Shown here: piece after piece, positions 12,306-23,140 of the stretch
Layout of the letters: the number at the start of each line of letters is the position of its first letter
Numbering within the stretch: the stretch's first letter is position 1
Origin: Adenophora triphylla var. japonica
Taxonomy: Eukaryota > Streptophyta > Magnoliopsida > Asterales > Campanulaceae
Direction of reading: 5' to 3'
DNA: 64,000 bases
Assembly: GCA_022495995.1 (NCBI GenBank)
Contig: JAFEMH010006955.1
Coordinates: forward strand, 43,325-107,324
The notes under the pieces: generated by a model
The model's database searches: none
What the model was told of the DNA's origin: nothing
Seen by the model: only the letters and a program-made list of their open reading frames with translations
Translations under genes and position numbers: made by a program

Positions 12306-15300
12306 CACTACAAGAAAAAGGTGTTTTTGTCACATTTTATTTGTCACGGTCCATTAATCGTGGCAAATAATTTACTATAAACCACGCTCTTTTTAACCGA
12401 AGCAAATAATTTTTTTTTGCGCCGGTTTAATAGTTAACCGTGGTTTAAGCGTTAACTATTCTTTTAATTTTTATTTTTACCTTCAAAATTCCAATACTCC
12501 AGGGCTTCCCAAAATTCCCCTCCCAAATTTCCGAATTCCCTCCAACAATTCCCTCTCAATCCAAAACCAAATCCAAATCCAAATCGTTTCTCTACCGAAG
12601 TGTTTATCATTTCTTGAAGCGAACGGCGACGTCATCATCTTCTTGCTTCAGATATCTCCTTCCTTCATCAACACACTCTCTCTCTCTCTCGGTTGTTAGT
12701 TAGGGTTTCAATCTCTCACATTTTCGTATATATGATAATCAATTTTCACATACTGCACACACACAAACGCATTTATGAAATTGTGTGTTTCTCTCACCAA
12801 TAATTGAATCCTCGATCTGTAATTCTCTGATTTGATTGATTCCGGATCGACTTCTGCATCAAAAATGGTGGTTTCTGGACCCCTAGCACCTGGCCAGGTA
12901 CATTGTTCTGTTGATTTGTTTAGTTTAATCGATTTGTTTATGGCTATTCTGATTCAATTACTGTTTTTTTAAGTTGTTGTTCGTTTGTTGATTACTATGT
13001 ACTGGTTCGGTTTGCAATCTTTGGTCACTTTTACAATTGTATTCGATTGCAAATTAGGTTCTCTTGTGAAAATTAATATGATCTTTCAGCAAAATGTTTT
13101 ATATGAACTCATTGTTATTTGCAGATTCTGATTCAACATATTAAGACAGTGCTTTCCGGGTTAAAGTCACACATAAGTGCTGCTTTAGTTTCTGTTGCGA
13201 GGGAATATCAAGGCTATGGTGAAATAAGAGTCATTTTGCTTGTGAAAAGCATACTAGTGTTCTGTATAATGCATTACTTAGTACCTTCTTAGATATTGAA
13301 TTATTTTGGGCAGATGGACTATATTAACACTTCACACCCAAATTTCCTTGGAGGGAGCAATGCTGTAGAGAAAGCACTGCAGCAAATCAAATCAGCAAGG
13401 GTGGTTGCGCCAATTCCACGGCAGAATGATTTCTCGCACTTCATCGATTGCGAGTATTGTAATTACATCTTTACTCGCATTCCAAAAGGTTTTCCTGTTC
13501 CATAAAGTGTGAGTTAGATGTTTTCTGTTGGTCAGGATACTGTAGAGCCAGAAAAAGGAAGTATCAAATCTCGTGGCATTTTTGCCAGACATGTGAATGG
13601 AATTGTTCCGGATAAGGTTAGTTTTGGGCGCACCTGCTACTTTGTCGGTTTGTTCATAGACCTTTTCTATAGTTTGTCTACAGTCTCATATAAGCTCCTT
13701 ATTTTTCTTCTCCTTTTCTTTGGCTGTGTTGTATGGTGAATAGGGAGTTCAGCCTGTTGGAGAGGTTGAGAAAGCCACGACATTTGGTATTCATATATAT
13801 ATATATGCATATATGTTAAGAGTACTCAATACTTTTGAATACTTTCACTAATATTTATTGTCTTGCGAAAGTACAAGTGCTCAATAGTTTTGATTTCTGG
13901 ATACCCTCAATTTTGTAGGAAATGTAGCTGCTTCCAAATGGGGTCTGCCATCAGTTTTCGGTGGGTCAGATAGTCGCATGGCTGCGAAAGATAACTATTC
14001 AACCAAGCCATTCAGTGAACCTGTTCAGAGCATGGAACATTCATTTTCTATGATCCATTTGAAGGAGGTGGGTTCTTGATATCTACAGTCATGAAGTTTG
14101 TCAATTTGTTCTTACATCTGGTCTGGTTTGTTTTATTTAAAGCTAATATATGTTTGATCTGTATTGTAGCCACCGACTGTCTTAAGGCCCTCAGAAACCC
14201 ATTCAGAGTAGGAGGCTGTTGAGATTCTTGTTACAAAGCTCTTGTTGAGGTCATACTATGATATTGTTAGAAATAATATCAAAGATTCCATACATAAAGC
14301 AATTATGCACTTTCTGGTACATGTTTCTATGGACTCCCCACTGCCCCACTGCCTGCTTAAATCTATTTCATATTTTTGCCTTTTTATTAATTTCTATGGT
14401 AGTTATGGTTGGCAATCCGGGATAAACATGAGCTTGATTGACCAAACTAATATGTTTCTGTTTGCCAATCGTGAGAGATTATAATAATCTTATACAGAAA
14501 TGGAGTTTCATGTGACTGGCAACAAAATAATGTGATATAGACTAAATCGTTTTTTTTTTTATGATTGTGAAGCTTAGTTGGTATTCAGGGATCATGAAAA
14601 TCACTTGTTCACACTTGTTAGTTTTATGATTATGTTCTTAATGGATTATGTTCATCTTGTTCTCAATTACTAATCATGGCCAAGTTTTAAAATTTAAAGG
14701 ACTTAGATATCTTTGGAAAGTTGTCAATTGCTGAAATTTTAATAAACTTTGGGTTTGCTTTGTGTCATACCTGACAGGCCAGGTAATGCGTGTGTAATCT
14801 GGCCTGATCGGTAGTTTGAACTTTGAAGATTTGGAACTGTATGAATCTTTTGGATGCCTGGTAAGGCAGGACTATCTTTCAAGGGCAGTTATATGCATGT
14901 TTTAATGAAACATAAAATATGGTTGTCTTAATTCTCTATTTTATGTCACCATGCCCAGTTAATATGTGTTGTATGAACTTGTTGATATGAAAAGGTTCCA
15001 CAATATAATTAGTTTGTATATATTTACTTTCTGCTATGCTTCTCTAAAAGCATCTTTTTTGTCCATTATTAGGTGAACCATACCAAAAGGGGCTGCACAA
15101 TGTACTCATTAAAAACCTATACAGGTAACATGGACTGGGCTCGCTGCTTTTCTATACTTAACTGGAAGTAATTTATTAGCTCTCATAGACTGTAAGCTCG
15201 TTTATGAACTAATAATTTGACACTAAAGCATCTAAATAACTTCTAATGCCTAATTTATCATTGCAACAGAGATAACCTAATTGAAGAAATGCTGAAGGAG

Positions 15301-16470
15301 CCTGATGAGGTGGCAACAAAGAGAAAGCGTAAATTTATTTGACAAGGTTAGTCCACCTTATGACTAATCCACATCATTTTCTTGTTCACAGATTCCTACA
15401 ACATTGGGTGATGATGAGTCAGATGAGATTTGTAGCTAGATGACTTTTTTTGCAAGTAATTTTTTTTTAAATCATACTCAAGTTTTTTTTACTTAATTTC
15501 TTTGCTAGTTTTTTTCAAACTTATAATATGTCATGTCATCGATTAGTAATTATTATCCATTTGTTTTAAATCTAAAATATGAAGTACTCGTAATTTTGTT
15601 TATATTTTCAATTGTCAACGATATTCATTCACTACCTATGAAGATTTGCTTTTCTGTATACGCATGACAGGATTGGAGCCTTGATGACGTCTCTTTGATC
15701 TTCAACTTCAACATCAACTTCAAAACTTTGATGTTTTAGACTAGATTATGACTATGATTACACTTTTGTACATGTTATACTTCAGACAAATGCTTAAGAG
15801 TAGCAAAAGCTTTATAAATAGTTGTTAGATTTGACTTACTAGAATGAATTATTTAAAATTTTTGTTTAAGCACTTGTATCACCGTTTGTGAATTTTTATG
15901 GAAATTTATGCATTACGGTTAAAATGGTCATTTAGCTCTTTTATTGCTACTAAATGTATTACAATGAATATATAGTACACTAGCTTTTATAATAAAAAAA
16001 AAATCTATATATCACAGTTTTGAATTGTGTTACAAATATGAAAAACACATATTATGGTATCATTTGCCACGTTAATTACCAATACAAATAATGATTTATA
16101 TGTCGCACATAACTTTTGTGACGGTTTCAAATTGTCACAAGTATTACAAATTGCACCGTTTTTAAAATGTCACAACAAATGTGACAAATAAAAAAAGACT
16201 ATTTGTCACAGTTTATAAAATGTCACAACAACCGTGACAAATAAAAATTAACATATATCACACTTATTGTGCTACGGTTTTTAACCGTGACCATAACCGT
16301 AGCAAATACTATTTGTCACGGTTTAGAAAACGTAGAACAGTATAAGCGACGCTCACAAAAGCCTCGGACATAAAAACGTGACAAAACCGTGGTTAATACT
16401 ATTAGCCACGGTTTTAACTCTATTTACCACGGTTCGACGACCGTGGCTAAAAACCCTGATTCTTGTAGTG
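12306..16470 (+). mobile_element. CACTA-1: non-autonomous CACTA (En/Spm) transposon carrying DRP3 gene fragments
   Basis: Starts CACTACAAGAA and ends TTCTTGTAGTG, the classic CACTA terminal inverted repeat. It is flanked by the 3-bp duplication GAT (12303-12305 and 16471-16473). The uninterrupted site is visible in Copia-B near 46231-46245 (tgtggatcttttgagatc), which confirms the exact insertion point. Subterminal DNA (12330-12440 and 16020-16440) holds many copies of a 'TTTGTCACGGTT' motif in both orientations, as expected for transposase binding sites. No transposase is present. The interior has spliced host gene exons (next entry). Confidence 0.95.
12865..15345 (+). pseudogene. Captured dynamin-related protein 3 (DRP3-type) exons inside CACTA-1
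   Basis: Seven exon-like blocks with GT/AG borders encode parts of a plant DRP3-type dynamin, the GTPase of mitochondrial and peroxisomal fission. 13125-13227 gives 'ILIQHIKTVLSGLKSHISAA' and a REYQGYGEI end; about 13314-13430 gives 'MDYINTSHPNFLGG'; about 13537-13616 'GIFARHVNGIVPDK'; 13744-13786 'GVQPVGEVEKA'; 13919-14067 'FGGSDSRMAAKDNYSTKPFS' and 'MEHSFSMIHLKE'; 14170-14316 'PPTVLRPSETHSE', then the GTPase effector domain 'LLLRSYYDIVRNNI'; 15073-15124 'VNHTKRGLHNVLIKNLYR'; 15270-15345 'NLIEEMLKEPDEVATKRKRK'. The GTP-binding half is absent. An in-frame TAG replaces a Gln codon after 'THSE'. Upstream, a CT-rich leader and an ATG at 12865 (MVVSGPLAPGQ, GT donor at 12898) do not look like DRP3, so the start may come from another gene. 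Confidence 0.85.
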
Positions 16471-16473
16471 GAT

Positions 16474-16529
16474 CCACAGTCATCAATGTGTGGGATGTCT
16501 TTCTCATTATTTCTCCTTGGTTGAGGCAT
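16474..16529 (-). pseudogene. Gag N-terminus of Copia-A, cut off by CACTA-1
   Basis: ATG at 16529-16527 starts the same N-terminus (MPQPRRNNEKDIPHI) as the Copia-B gag at 46180. After 56 bases the frame meets the GAT duplication and CACTA-1. The rest of gag is at 12305 and below. Confidence 0.85.
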
Positions 16530-16584
16530 GATGGGTTTGAAGAGGATCCTTCACAAGTTGTTAGACTTTTGAATGTGAAGACAA

Positions 16585-16596
16585 GCTCTGATACCA
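16585..16596 (-). other. Primer-binding site of Copia-A (tRNA-iMet type)
   Basis: TGGTATCAGAGC in the sense direction, two bases inside the 5' LTR. This is the usual plant copia site, complementary to the 3' end of initiator methionine tRNA. Confidence 0.9.
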
Positions 16597-16598
16597 AT

Positions 16599-17801
16599 TG
16601 AAAGGCCCTTGTTTGATATGCAGATGATCAGACAGCTATGGTTTGACTTAGCTGTCAGATATTTGTTGAATTGTGCAGCGGAATAAGTGAAGCTTGAAAT
16701 AATGATAGGACAAAGAACACAATGAAATAATGCAAGTGTGTGAATGTGTTTGCAGAAATATAATAACACAGAGAATTTAAAGTGGTTCAGAGTTCACTCC
16801 TCCTACATCCACCCCCACTGTCAATCTTGACAGGTGAGATCAATTTTATTATAATCTTAATCAACAAGAATTACAAATGATTGATAAGGCAAGTTCCTTG
16901 AACTTCCTCTTCCTAATTAGTACAGTCAACTAGGGATACACTTAAAGTACAGTCTTAAGTGTTTTTACAACTTGAAGTACAGTCTCAAGATCTTACAAAA
17001 CAACTAATACACTCAAAGTACAGTCTTGAGTGTTTACAAACTATTTCTACACCTAAAGTACAGTCTTAGGATTTGGAATTTGTGAATTAACACACTAGGG
17101 TTGTTGTTGTTGAAACAGGGGTTTCAGGCTGAAGGTTTTTGGTTTGGAACAGTGTTTGAAGGGTAGGGATTGGTGTGTAGGGATTGGTGTGTGGGGATTT
17201 AAGGGAGAGGTTTATGGACTGTGAAAAAGAGTATTTTTCAAGTGTGTTTTGTGCAGAGGATGAACTCTTCTATTTATAGCCTTCAATGTAGCCATTGGAA
17301 TATGACTGTTGCAGCTCCATTAATGACTCTTTGATTGGTCTTTGCCCCACTTGTCCACTTGCAGGTCTTCATGAGCTGGCTTGAGCTGAGAGCTTCCAGA
17401 AGGTCTTCAATGGTCTTCAATGGTGAACTTGACAGCTGTGAAGATCCAGGTTCCATCTTGGTTGAGATTGTGGTAGCAAAGAATGAGACAGAGGATGGCT
17501 GTCTGAGGGAATGAAGCTATAGCTGTCAGATCAAAACAAGGCTTAGCTATCAGAGAAGTTCTCTAATAAGGACTGAGATGCACTTGATGATCTTGATAGC
17601 TAAGAGAGGGAATATGATTCATGTTATTGATTGAATGTAACCAATGTATAAGGTAGAATCATAACTGTCAGACTCACAGTTGTCAGATAAACTGAAAGAT
17701 GAATGTGATAGATTTTCTCTTTTGATATAAACCCTGTTCTATATATATATTTCTTTATCAAAACCAACTAACTAAGACATTGATCAAAGTTAGGTCCTAA
17801 C
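16599..17801 (-). repeat. 5' LTR of Copia-A
   Basis: TG...CA-bounded on the sense strand (tgaaaggccc ... gtcctaaca on plus). It is closer in sequence to the Copia-B LTR than to its own partner at 200-1429 when a few stretches are compared by eye. A minus-strand TATA box (ctatttata on plus) sits near 17270-17278. Confidence 0.92.
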
Positions 17802-18060
17802 AGAGTTTAGGTCTTAAAATATCTAGAAAAAAAATAGTAAGTTTAGGCGTTAAAACAGTGAGTTTAAGATAGAAAATAAAATAGCGAGTTTAGGCCTTAA
17901 AAAAGTGAGTTTAGGCTTTAAAACACCAAGTCGATATATTTAAAAATAGGACTTTTTTAACTTATGAAGAAACATGTTTCCCCCAAAAAATTTTGTATAG
18001 GATAGGAGTCCTTATTTTAGGATTGTGATTGTAAATATTTTATTCCATAATTCTATGCTA
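17802..18060. repeat. Short spaced repeat of a 'gtgagtttaggc' motif
   Basis: Several imperfect copies of 'a(g)tgagtttaggcnttaaaa' follow the LTR at 17802-17935. The rest is AT-rich, and no gene is seen. Confidence 0.4.
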
Positions 18061-18560
18061 TTGTAGAGATTCCACACACAAATTTAGAGACGAATTCAGA
18101 ATTGGTCTCCAATTTAGAGACGAATTCTGAATCTGTCTCCAATAAAGAGACGGATTCAGAATTCGTCTCCAATTTAGAGACAGATTTTAAATCCGTCTCT
18201 AATTTAAAAACGAATTCTGAATCCGTCTCTAAATTAGGGATAGATTCAGAATCCGTCTCTAAATTAGAGACGGATTTTGAATCTGTCTCTAAATTAGCGA
18301 CGAATTTTGAATCTATCTCTAAACTTTAGAGACAGATGTTGAATTTGTCTCTAAATCAAAGACATATTTTATTCCGTCTCTAATTTAGAGATACATTTTT
18401 TAATCCGTCTCTAATTTAGTGACAGATTCAACATCTGTCACTAAAATTTAGACACATATTTTGTATATGTCTCTAAATTAGAGACGGGTTCAAAATATGT
18501 CTCTAATTTAGAGAGAGATACAACATCTGTAGCTAAAATAGCTTTTTTTTTTTTATTTTC
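18060..18560. repeat. Array of ~30-bp near-palindromes (gagacggattc...gaatccgtctc)
   Basis: About a dozen units of the form 'ttagagacggattctgaatccgtctctaa', each nearly its own reverse complement, with drifted copies. Arrays like this are common in the subterminal parts of plant CACTA elements. The lead-in 'atattttattccataattctatgctattgtagag' at about 18035 recurs at about 20093, so this block was duplicated. The ORF that can be read across it is a by-product of the repeat. Confidence 0.7.
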
Positions 18561-18566
18561 TCTATT

Positions 18567-19394
18567 TTAGGGACGGACGATAGTATTTACTTTTATAATT
18601 TTTTTAATTTTTTTTGAATAAATAAAACTATTTGAGATGTTATTTAGTAGAGAAATTTTTTATAAAAAGTTATATAAAAAAGCTAATATTTTTTAAAGAA
18701 ATGAAAGTATATAATTGAAAAAAAGAGGGACGGACAATAGCATTTACTTTTAAAGTTTTTTTTTAATAAATAAAACTATTTCAGATGTTATTTAGTAGAA
18801 TTTTTTTTACAAAAAGTTATATTAAAAAATTAATAAATTTTAAAGAAATGAAAATATATAATAGAAAAAAGATGGACTGACAATAGCATTTACTTTTTTA
18901 ATTTTTAAATTTTTTTTTGAATAAATAAATCTATTTGATATGTTATTTAGTAGGGAAATTTTTTTAAAAAAAAGTTAATAATTTTTAAATAAATTAAAGT
19001 ATATAATAGAAAAAAAGAGGGACGGCCAATAGCATTTACTTTTTTCATTTTTTTTAATTTTTTTTTAAATAAACAAAACTATTTGAGATGTTATTTAGTA
19101 GAGAAATTTTTTACTAAAATTTATATTAAAAAGTTAATAATTTTTAAAGAAATGAAAGTATATAATAGAAAGAAAGAGGGACCGAGAATAGCATTTACTT
19201 TTTTAATTTTTTTAATTTTTTTTTTGAATAAATAAAACTATTTGAGATGTTATTTAGTAGGGAAATTTTTTACAAAAAGTTATATTAAAAAAGTTAATAA
19301 TTTTTAAAGAAATGAAAGTATATAATAGAAAGAAAGAGGGACGGACAATAGCGTTTAGTTTTTTAATTTTTTTTTAAAAATTTTTTTTGGATAA
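18567..19394. repeat. Tandem repeat, about six units of ~155 bp
   Basis: The word 'gagggacggacaatagcatttac' or a close variant recurs near 18567, 18725, 18866, 19013, 19175 and 19334. Each is followed by the same AT-rich body (aataaataaaactatttgagatgttatttagtag). No coding potential. Confidence 0.8.
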
Positions 19395-19603
19395 ATAAAA
19401 CTGTATCTTATACCTTATACCCTATAATATATACCCTATACTTTATACCCTAAATCATATACCTAAACCCTAAATTCCTATATCCTAAACCTTAAATCAT
19501 ATACCTATACCCTAAACCCTAAATTCTAAATCCCTATATCCTAAACCATAAATCATATACCTATACCTTATACCATATACCCTAAATCATATAATACCTT
19601 ACC
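19395..19603. repeat. Degenerate telomere-like heptamer stretch (CCCTATA / CCCTAAA)
   Basis: Runs of 'ataccctata', 'aaaccctaaat' and 'tcctaaacc' spaced by seven or multiples of seven. Both the true plant telomere word CCCTAAA and the variant CCCTATA occur. The long CCCTATA array in CACTA-2 (23141-26268) lies 3.5 kb away. Confidence 0.65.
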
Positions 19604-20085
19604 AAGACAGATGATATTCTTTGCAAGGCCTTCGCGAGTACCTTCTCCGGAATAGCTTTATCCTGGTTCCGTGAGCAAATGTGGGAAGCATCGATAGCTG
19701 AAAAATCGTGAGGAGGAGGTTTATGTACCACCTTGCAACAGCAGGAAAGAGAAATAAAACACCGAGATCTTGCTAACATTGAGCGAGAGGAAGAACGAAA
19801 CAACTCTGTGTTATTATAATCGATTCAGAGCCATGACAGACCTGATAGAGGAAAGTTTAACTGAACGGAAGGTGATCGTTTGCTTTTACTCCGGACTAAG
19901 ATCTAGACAATTGATCTATGAACTTTCTACCATAGAGCCTAAGTCAATGTCCGATCTGTACAATGTGCTTACGCCATAGCAATGACAGAAGAGAAAAGTA
20001 AGAAGAGGTCTGAAAAACCAGAGACAGACTCAGCTGACGCAAACCAGGATTCAAATGGAAGTGGCTACAAGGGTAAGAATAGAAC
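19604..20085 (+). pseudogene. Ty3/gypsy gag fragment
   Basis: Around 19605 the plus strand reads 'TDDILCKAFASTFSGIALSWF', the standard start of the gypsy gag core. After a frameshift, 19770-19979 reads 'SERKNETTLCYYNRF', then 'CFYSGLRSRQLIYELS' and 'MSDLYNVL', matching the 'ESLRDYIxRFN ... F..GL ... tm.eL' layout. A polar Lys/Glu stretch follows to about 20085. It may belong with the Tat pol fragment at 26599-29205, now separated by CACTA-2. Stops and a missing N-terminus make it inactive. Confidence 0.65.
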
Positions 20086-20092
20086 TCATAAT

Positions 20093-20349
20093 ATTTTATT
20101 CCATTATTCTAGGCTAGTGTAGAGAGTCCACACACTAATATAGAGACGAATTCTGAATCCGTCTCCAATTTAGAGACGGATTCTGAATCCGTCTCTAAAT
20201 TAGAGATAGTTTCAAAATCCGTCTCTAAATTAGAGATAGATTCAAAATCCGTCTTTAAAGATAGATTCAGAATCTGTCTCTATATTAGAGACATATTTTG
20301 AATCTATCTCTAATTTAGAAACGGATTTTGAATCTGTCTCTAAATTAGA
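20093..20349. repeat. Second array of gagacggattc near-palindromes (left part)
   Basis: Same lead-in and same ~30-bp units as 18060-18560. CACTA-2 interrupts it at 20350, and it resumes for about 45 bp at 26554-26598 before the Tat pol fragment. Confidence 0.7.
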
Positions 20350-20700
20350 CACTACTACATTTCTGACCTAATGTAACGCCAATTTTCGTTGCATTAGGAC
20401 CCAAAAACCGTTACATTAGGTCTAATGTAACGCCAAATGGCCGTTGCATTCTCTTGCGTTGCATTAGGTCTAATGCAACGACATAGTAAGCTAATGTAAC
20501 GCCAGAGCTTTGGCGTTGCATCAGGTAAATACCTAATGCAACGCCAATTTTAAAACTATATGAACACCTAATGCAACGCCAAAAAGAACCTAATGCAACG
20601 CCAATTTAAAAAGTGGTTGAATACCTAATGTAACGCCAAAAATTAAATGAGTCCCTAAAATTTATTACATAATTTCATAATTTTTTTAATTTTCTTTTTT

Positions 20701-20703
<3 letters not shown>

Positions 20704-20795
<92 letters not shown>
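20704..20795. repeat. (AT)n microsatellite
   Basis: About 45 uninterrupted AT dinucleotides, followed by a short broken extension to about 20817. Confidence 0.95.
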
Positions 20796-20796
<1 letters not shown>

Positions 20797-20817
20797 TTTT
20801 TAATATATATATATATT

Positions 20818-21653
20818 TATTCTCAAATCAATCCCTTAACCTTTTTTTTTTTCAAATCAGTCCCTTAATAATTTTTTATTCTCAAATTAATCACTTAACT
20901 TTTTTTATATTCAAATCAATCCCTTTAACTTTTTTTATTCTCAAATCAGTCCCTTAAACTTTTTTATTCTTAAATCAATCTCTAAACATTTTTTATTCTC
21001 AAACTAATTTTTCATTTGTCAACATTTACACACCACCATTCACCACCACCATTCACCACAACCGTCCATCACCACCACCATCCATCCACCAAACCACCAT
21101 CACCAACCTTCAAAACACTCAATACCCATTTTTCTCTCTTGTAAAAGGAAATGTACACCAAACCAAACGGACTGCCCATTTGATTCACCGTCACCGTCTC
21201 ATTAATTGTATCACGAACCCATCGCTAGAACAGAGAGAGAGAGAGAGATGGAGAGACAGGAGAGACGAGTAGAGAGCGGTGAGAGGGAGACGGTTGCCGA
21301 CGCCGGAGACAAGAGAGAGAAGAAGAAAACCCAGATCTACACGCACACACACAATATCTACCCAGATCTACCGTTGCCGTCGCCGGAGATGATGAAGGAG
21401 TGGAGGCGAATGAAAAGCAGTGAGGGGGAGACGGTTCCAAGAGTGGAAGTGGTGGCCGGCGAAGGCGGAGGCGGCTGCGTAGGAGGTGATGCCGGAGGGG
21501 ATGAGAGAAATGGGTTTCTTGATTTTGATAAACTGGAAATGGAAATGAGTGAAGAGAGAGAAACGGTTTCTTGATTTTGTTAAACTGAAAAAATAAAGAG
21601 AGAGAAATGAGGAGAGAAAAAGGGAGGAGAGATTAATAGTTTTGTTTAGAAAT
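20818..21653. other. CACTA-2 interior with a short non-conserved ORF
   Basis: 20818-21000 repeats 'tcaaatcaatcccttaa' with drift. 21030-21110 is CCA-rich. A plus ORF at 21206-21574 (122 aa) is almost wholly Glu/Arg/Gly and overlaps purine-rich GA runs, with no domain that I recognise. I regard it as composition-driven rather than a gene. Confidence 0.4.
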
Positions 21654-21835
21654 ATTGTGGATCGTTGGATTGAAAGTGTGAATGATTGGATTTGGTTAAG
21701 TCATGATCCGCGTGGTTATTTGAGGTCCAATAAAACAATGCCATGTGGCATTGTTTTATTGGACCTCAAATAACCACGCGGATCATGACTAAACCAAATC
21801 CAACCATTCACACTTTCAATCCAACGGTCCACAAT
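21654..21835. repeat. Near-perfect foldback (two ~90-bp arms, 2-base centre)
   Basis: The left arm 21654-21743 is the reverse complement of 21746-21835 with about three mismatches. The centre is 'aatgcca tg tggcatt'. Transcription on either strand would give a long hairpin RNA. Confidence 0.92.
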
Positions 21836-21845
21836 TCTTCTAAAT

Positions 21846-22226
21846 GTTTTTATATTATCAAAATATTAATAATAATAATTATTAATAATAAATTATTATT
21901 AATAATTATTATTATTAATTATTATTATTAATAATTATTATTAATAATTATTATTATTAATAATAATTATTATTAATTATTATTTTTATTAATAATTATT
22001 ATTGATAATTATTAATAATAATAATTAATAATTATTATTATTAATAATAATTATTAATAATTCTTAATAATAATTATTATTATTATTAATAATAATTATT
22101 AATTATTATTATTATTAATAATAATTAATAATAATTATTATTATTATATAATTATTAATAATTCTTAATAATTCTTAATAATTATTATTAATAATAATAA
22201 TAATTCTTAATAATTCTTAATAATTA
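21846..22226. repeat. TTA/TAA-rich low-complexity DNA (left block)
   Basis: Long irregular runs of 'ttattaataa' and 'attattaata'. Nothing coding. Confidence 0.85.
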
Positions 22227-22578
22227 CTCCCTCCGTCCCAGACCAAGGGTCCTCGGGGGGATTTCACGCTTCTTAAGAAATTTTTTTAAAGTGGGTAGAA
22301 AATTTTAGGAGAGAGAATGTAAAAGTTAAATGTGTGGTAGGAAATAGGAGAGAGAATGTAAAAGTTAAATGTGTGGTAGGGAATAAGAGAGAGAATGTAA
22401 AAGTTAATAATATTTAATAGGAGAGAGAATGAGTGGAGGAATAGTAATGGTTTTTTTGTAAATATATGGAGATGATAAGGGTATAAATATATGAAAATCT
22501 TTCCATTTAAGGAAAGGGACTCTTGGTCTGGGACGGACCAAAAAGGAAAGTAGGACTCTTGGTCTGGGACAGAGGGAG
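22227..22578. mobile_element. Stowaway-type MITE (in CACTA-2)
   Basis: Bounded by CTCCCTCCGTCCC and its reverse complement (with one change), with TA on both sides. This is the standard Tc1/mariner Stowaway signature. The right end is doubled: 'actcttggtctgggac' occurs twice (about 22517 and 22556), so the terminal repeat was duplicated. Confidence 0.9.
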
Positions 22579-23140
22579 TATTTTTAATAATAATAATAAT
22601 TCTTAATAATTATTATTATTATTATATAATTATTAATAATTCTTAATAATTCTTAATAATAATATTTATTATCAATAATATTTATTAATAATAATAATTA
22701 TTAATAAAAATAATTATTAATAAAAATAATTACTAATTATAATTATTAATAATAATAATTATTAATAATAATTATTAATAATAATAATTATTAATAATTA
22801 TTAATAATTATTAATAATAATAATGATAATTATTAATAATAATTATTAATAATAATTATTGATAATAATAATTATATAATAATAATAATTATTAATAATA
22901 ATTATAATTAATAATAATTATTAATATTAATAATTATTATTATATAATTAATAATTATTATTATTATATAATTAATAATAATAATTAATTATATAATAAT
23001 AATTATTAATAATTATTATATAATTAATAATAAAAATAATTGATATTAAAAATAATTAATAATAATAATAATTTAAACTATAAAATAATATTATGCCTAA
23101 TATAATTAATAATAATATTTATTATCAATAATATTTATTA
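22579..23140. repeat. TTA/TAA-rich low-complexity DNA (right block)
   Basis: Continues the AT-rich simple sequence on the other side of the MITE up to the heptamer array. Confidence 0.85.

Larger units (their letters stand above)
200..17801 (-). mobile_element. Copia-A: Ty1/copia LTR retrotransposon with a third ORF region, split by a CACTA element
   Basis: The element is read on the minus strand. Both ends carry a ~1.2 kb LTR that begins TGTTAGGACC and ends GGGCCTTTCA in the sense direction. Next to the 5' LTR is a primer-binding site TGGTATCAGAGC, and next to the 3' LTR a polypurine tract. The order gag, protease, integrase, RT, RNase H defines Ty1/copia (integrase before RT). An extra ~3.3 kb ORF region lies between RNase H and the 3' LTR, as in Sirevirus-like copias. 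Gag is interrupted by CACTA-1 at 12306-16470; without that insert the element is about 13.4 kb. The LTRs differ at many positions by eye and most ORFs carry frameshifts, so it is an old, inactive copy. Confidence 0.93.

Noticed and set aside
1..17801. Target-site duplication of Copia-A
   Set aside because: Flanking five bases are gagag and gagtt, so no exact duplication; mutation or inter-element recombination may explain it.
21206..21574. 122-aa ORF in CACTA-2 as a gene
   Set aside because: Composition is dominated by GA-rich simple sequence (Glu/Arg/Gly), with no domain and no splice or codon evidence.
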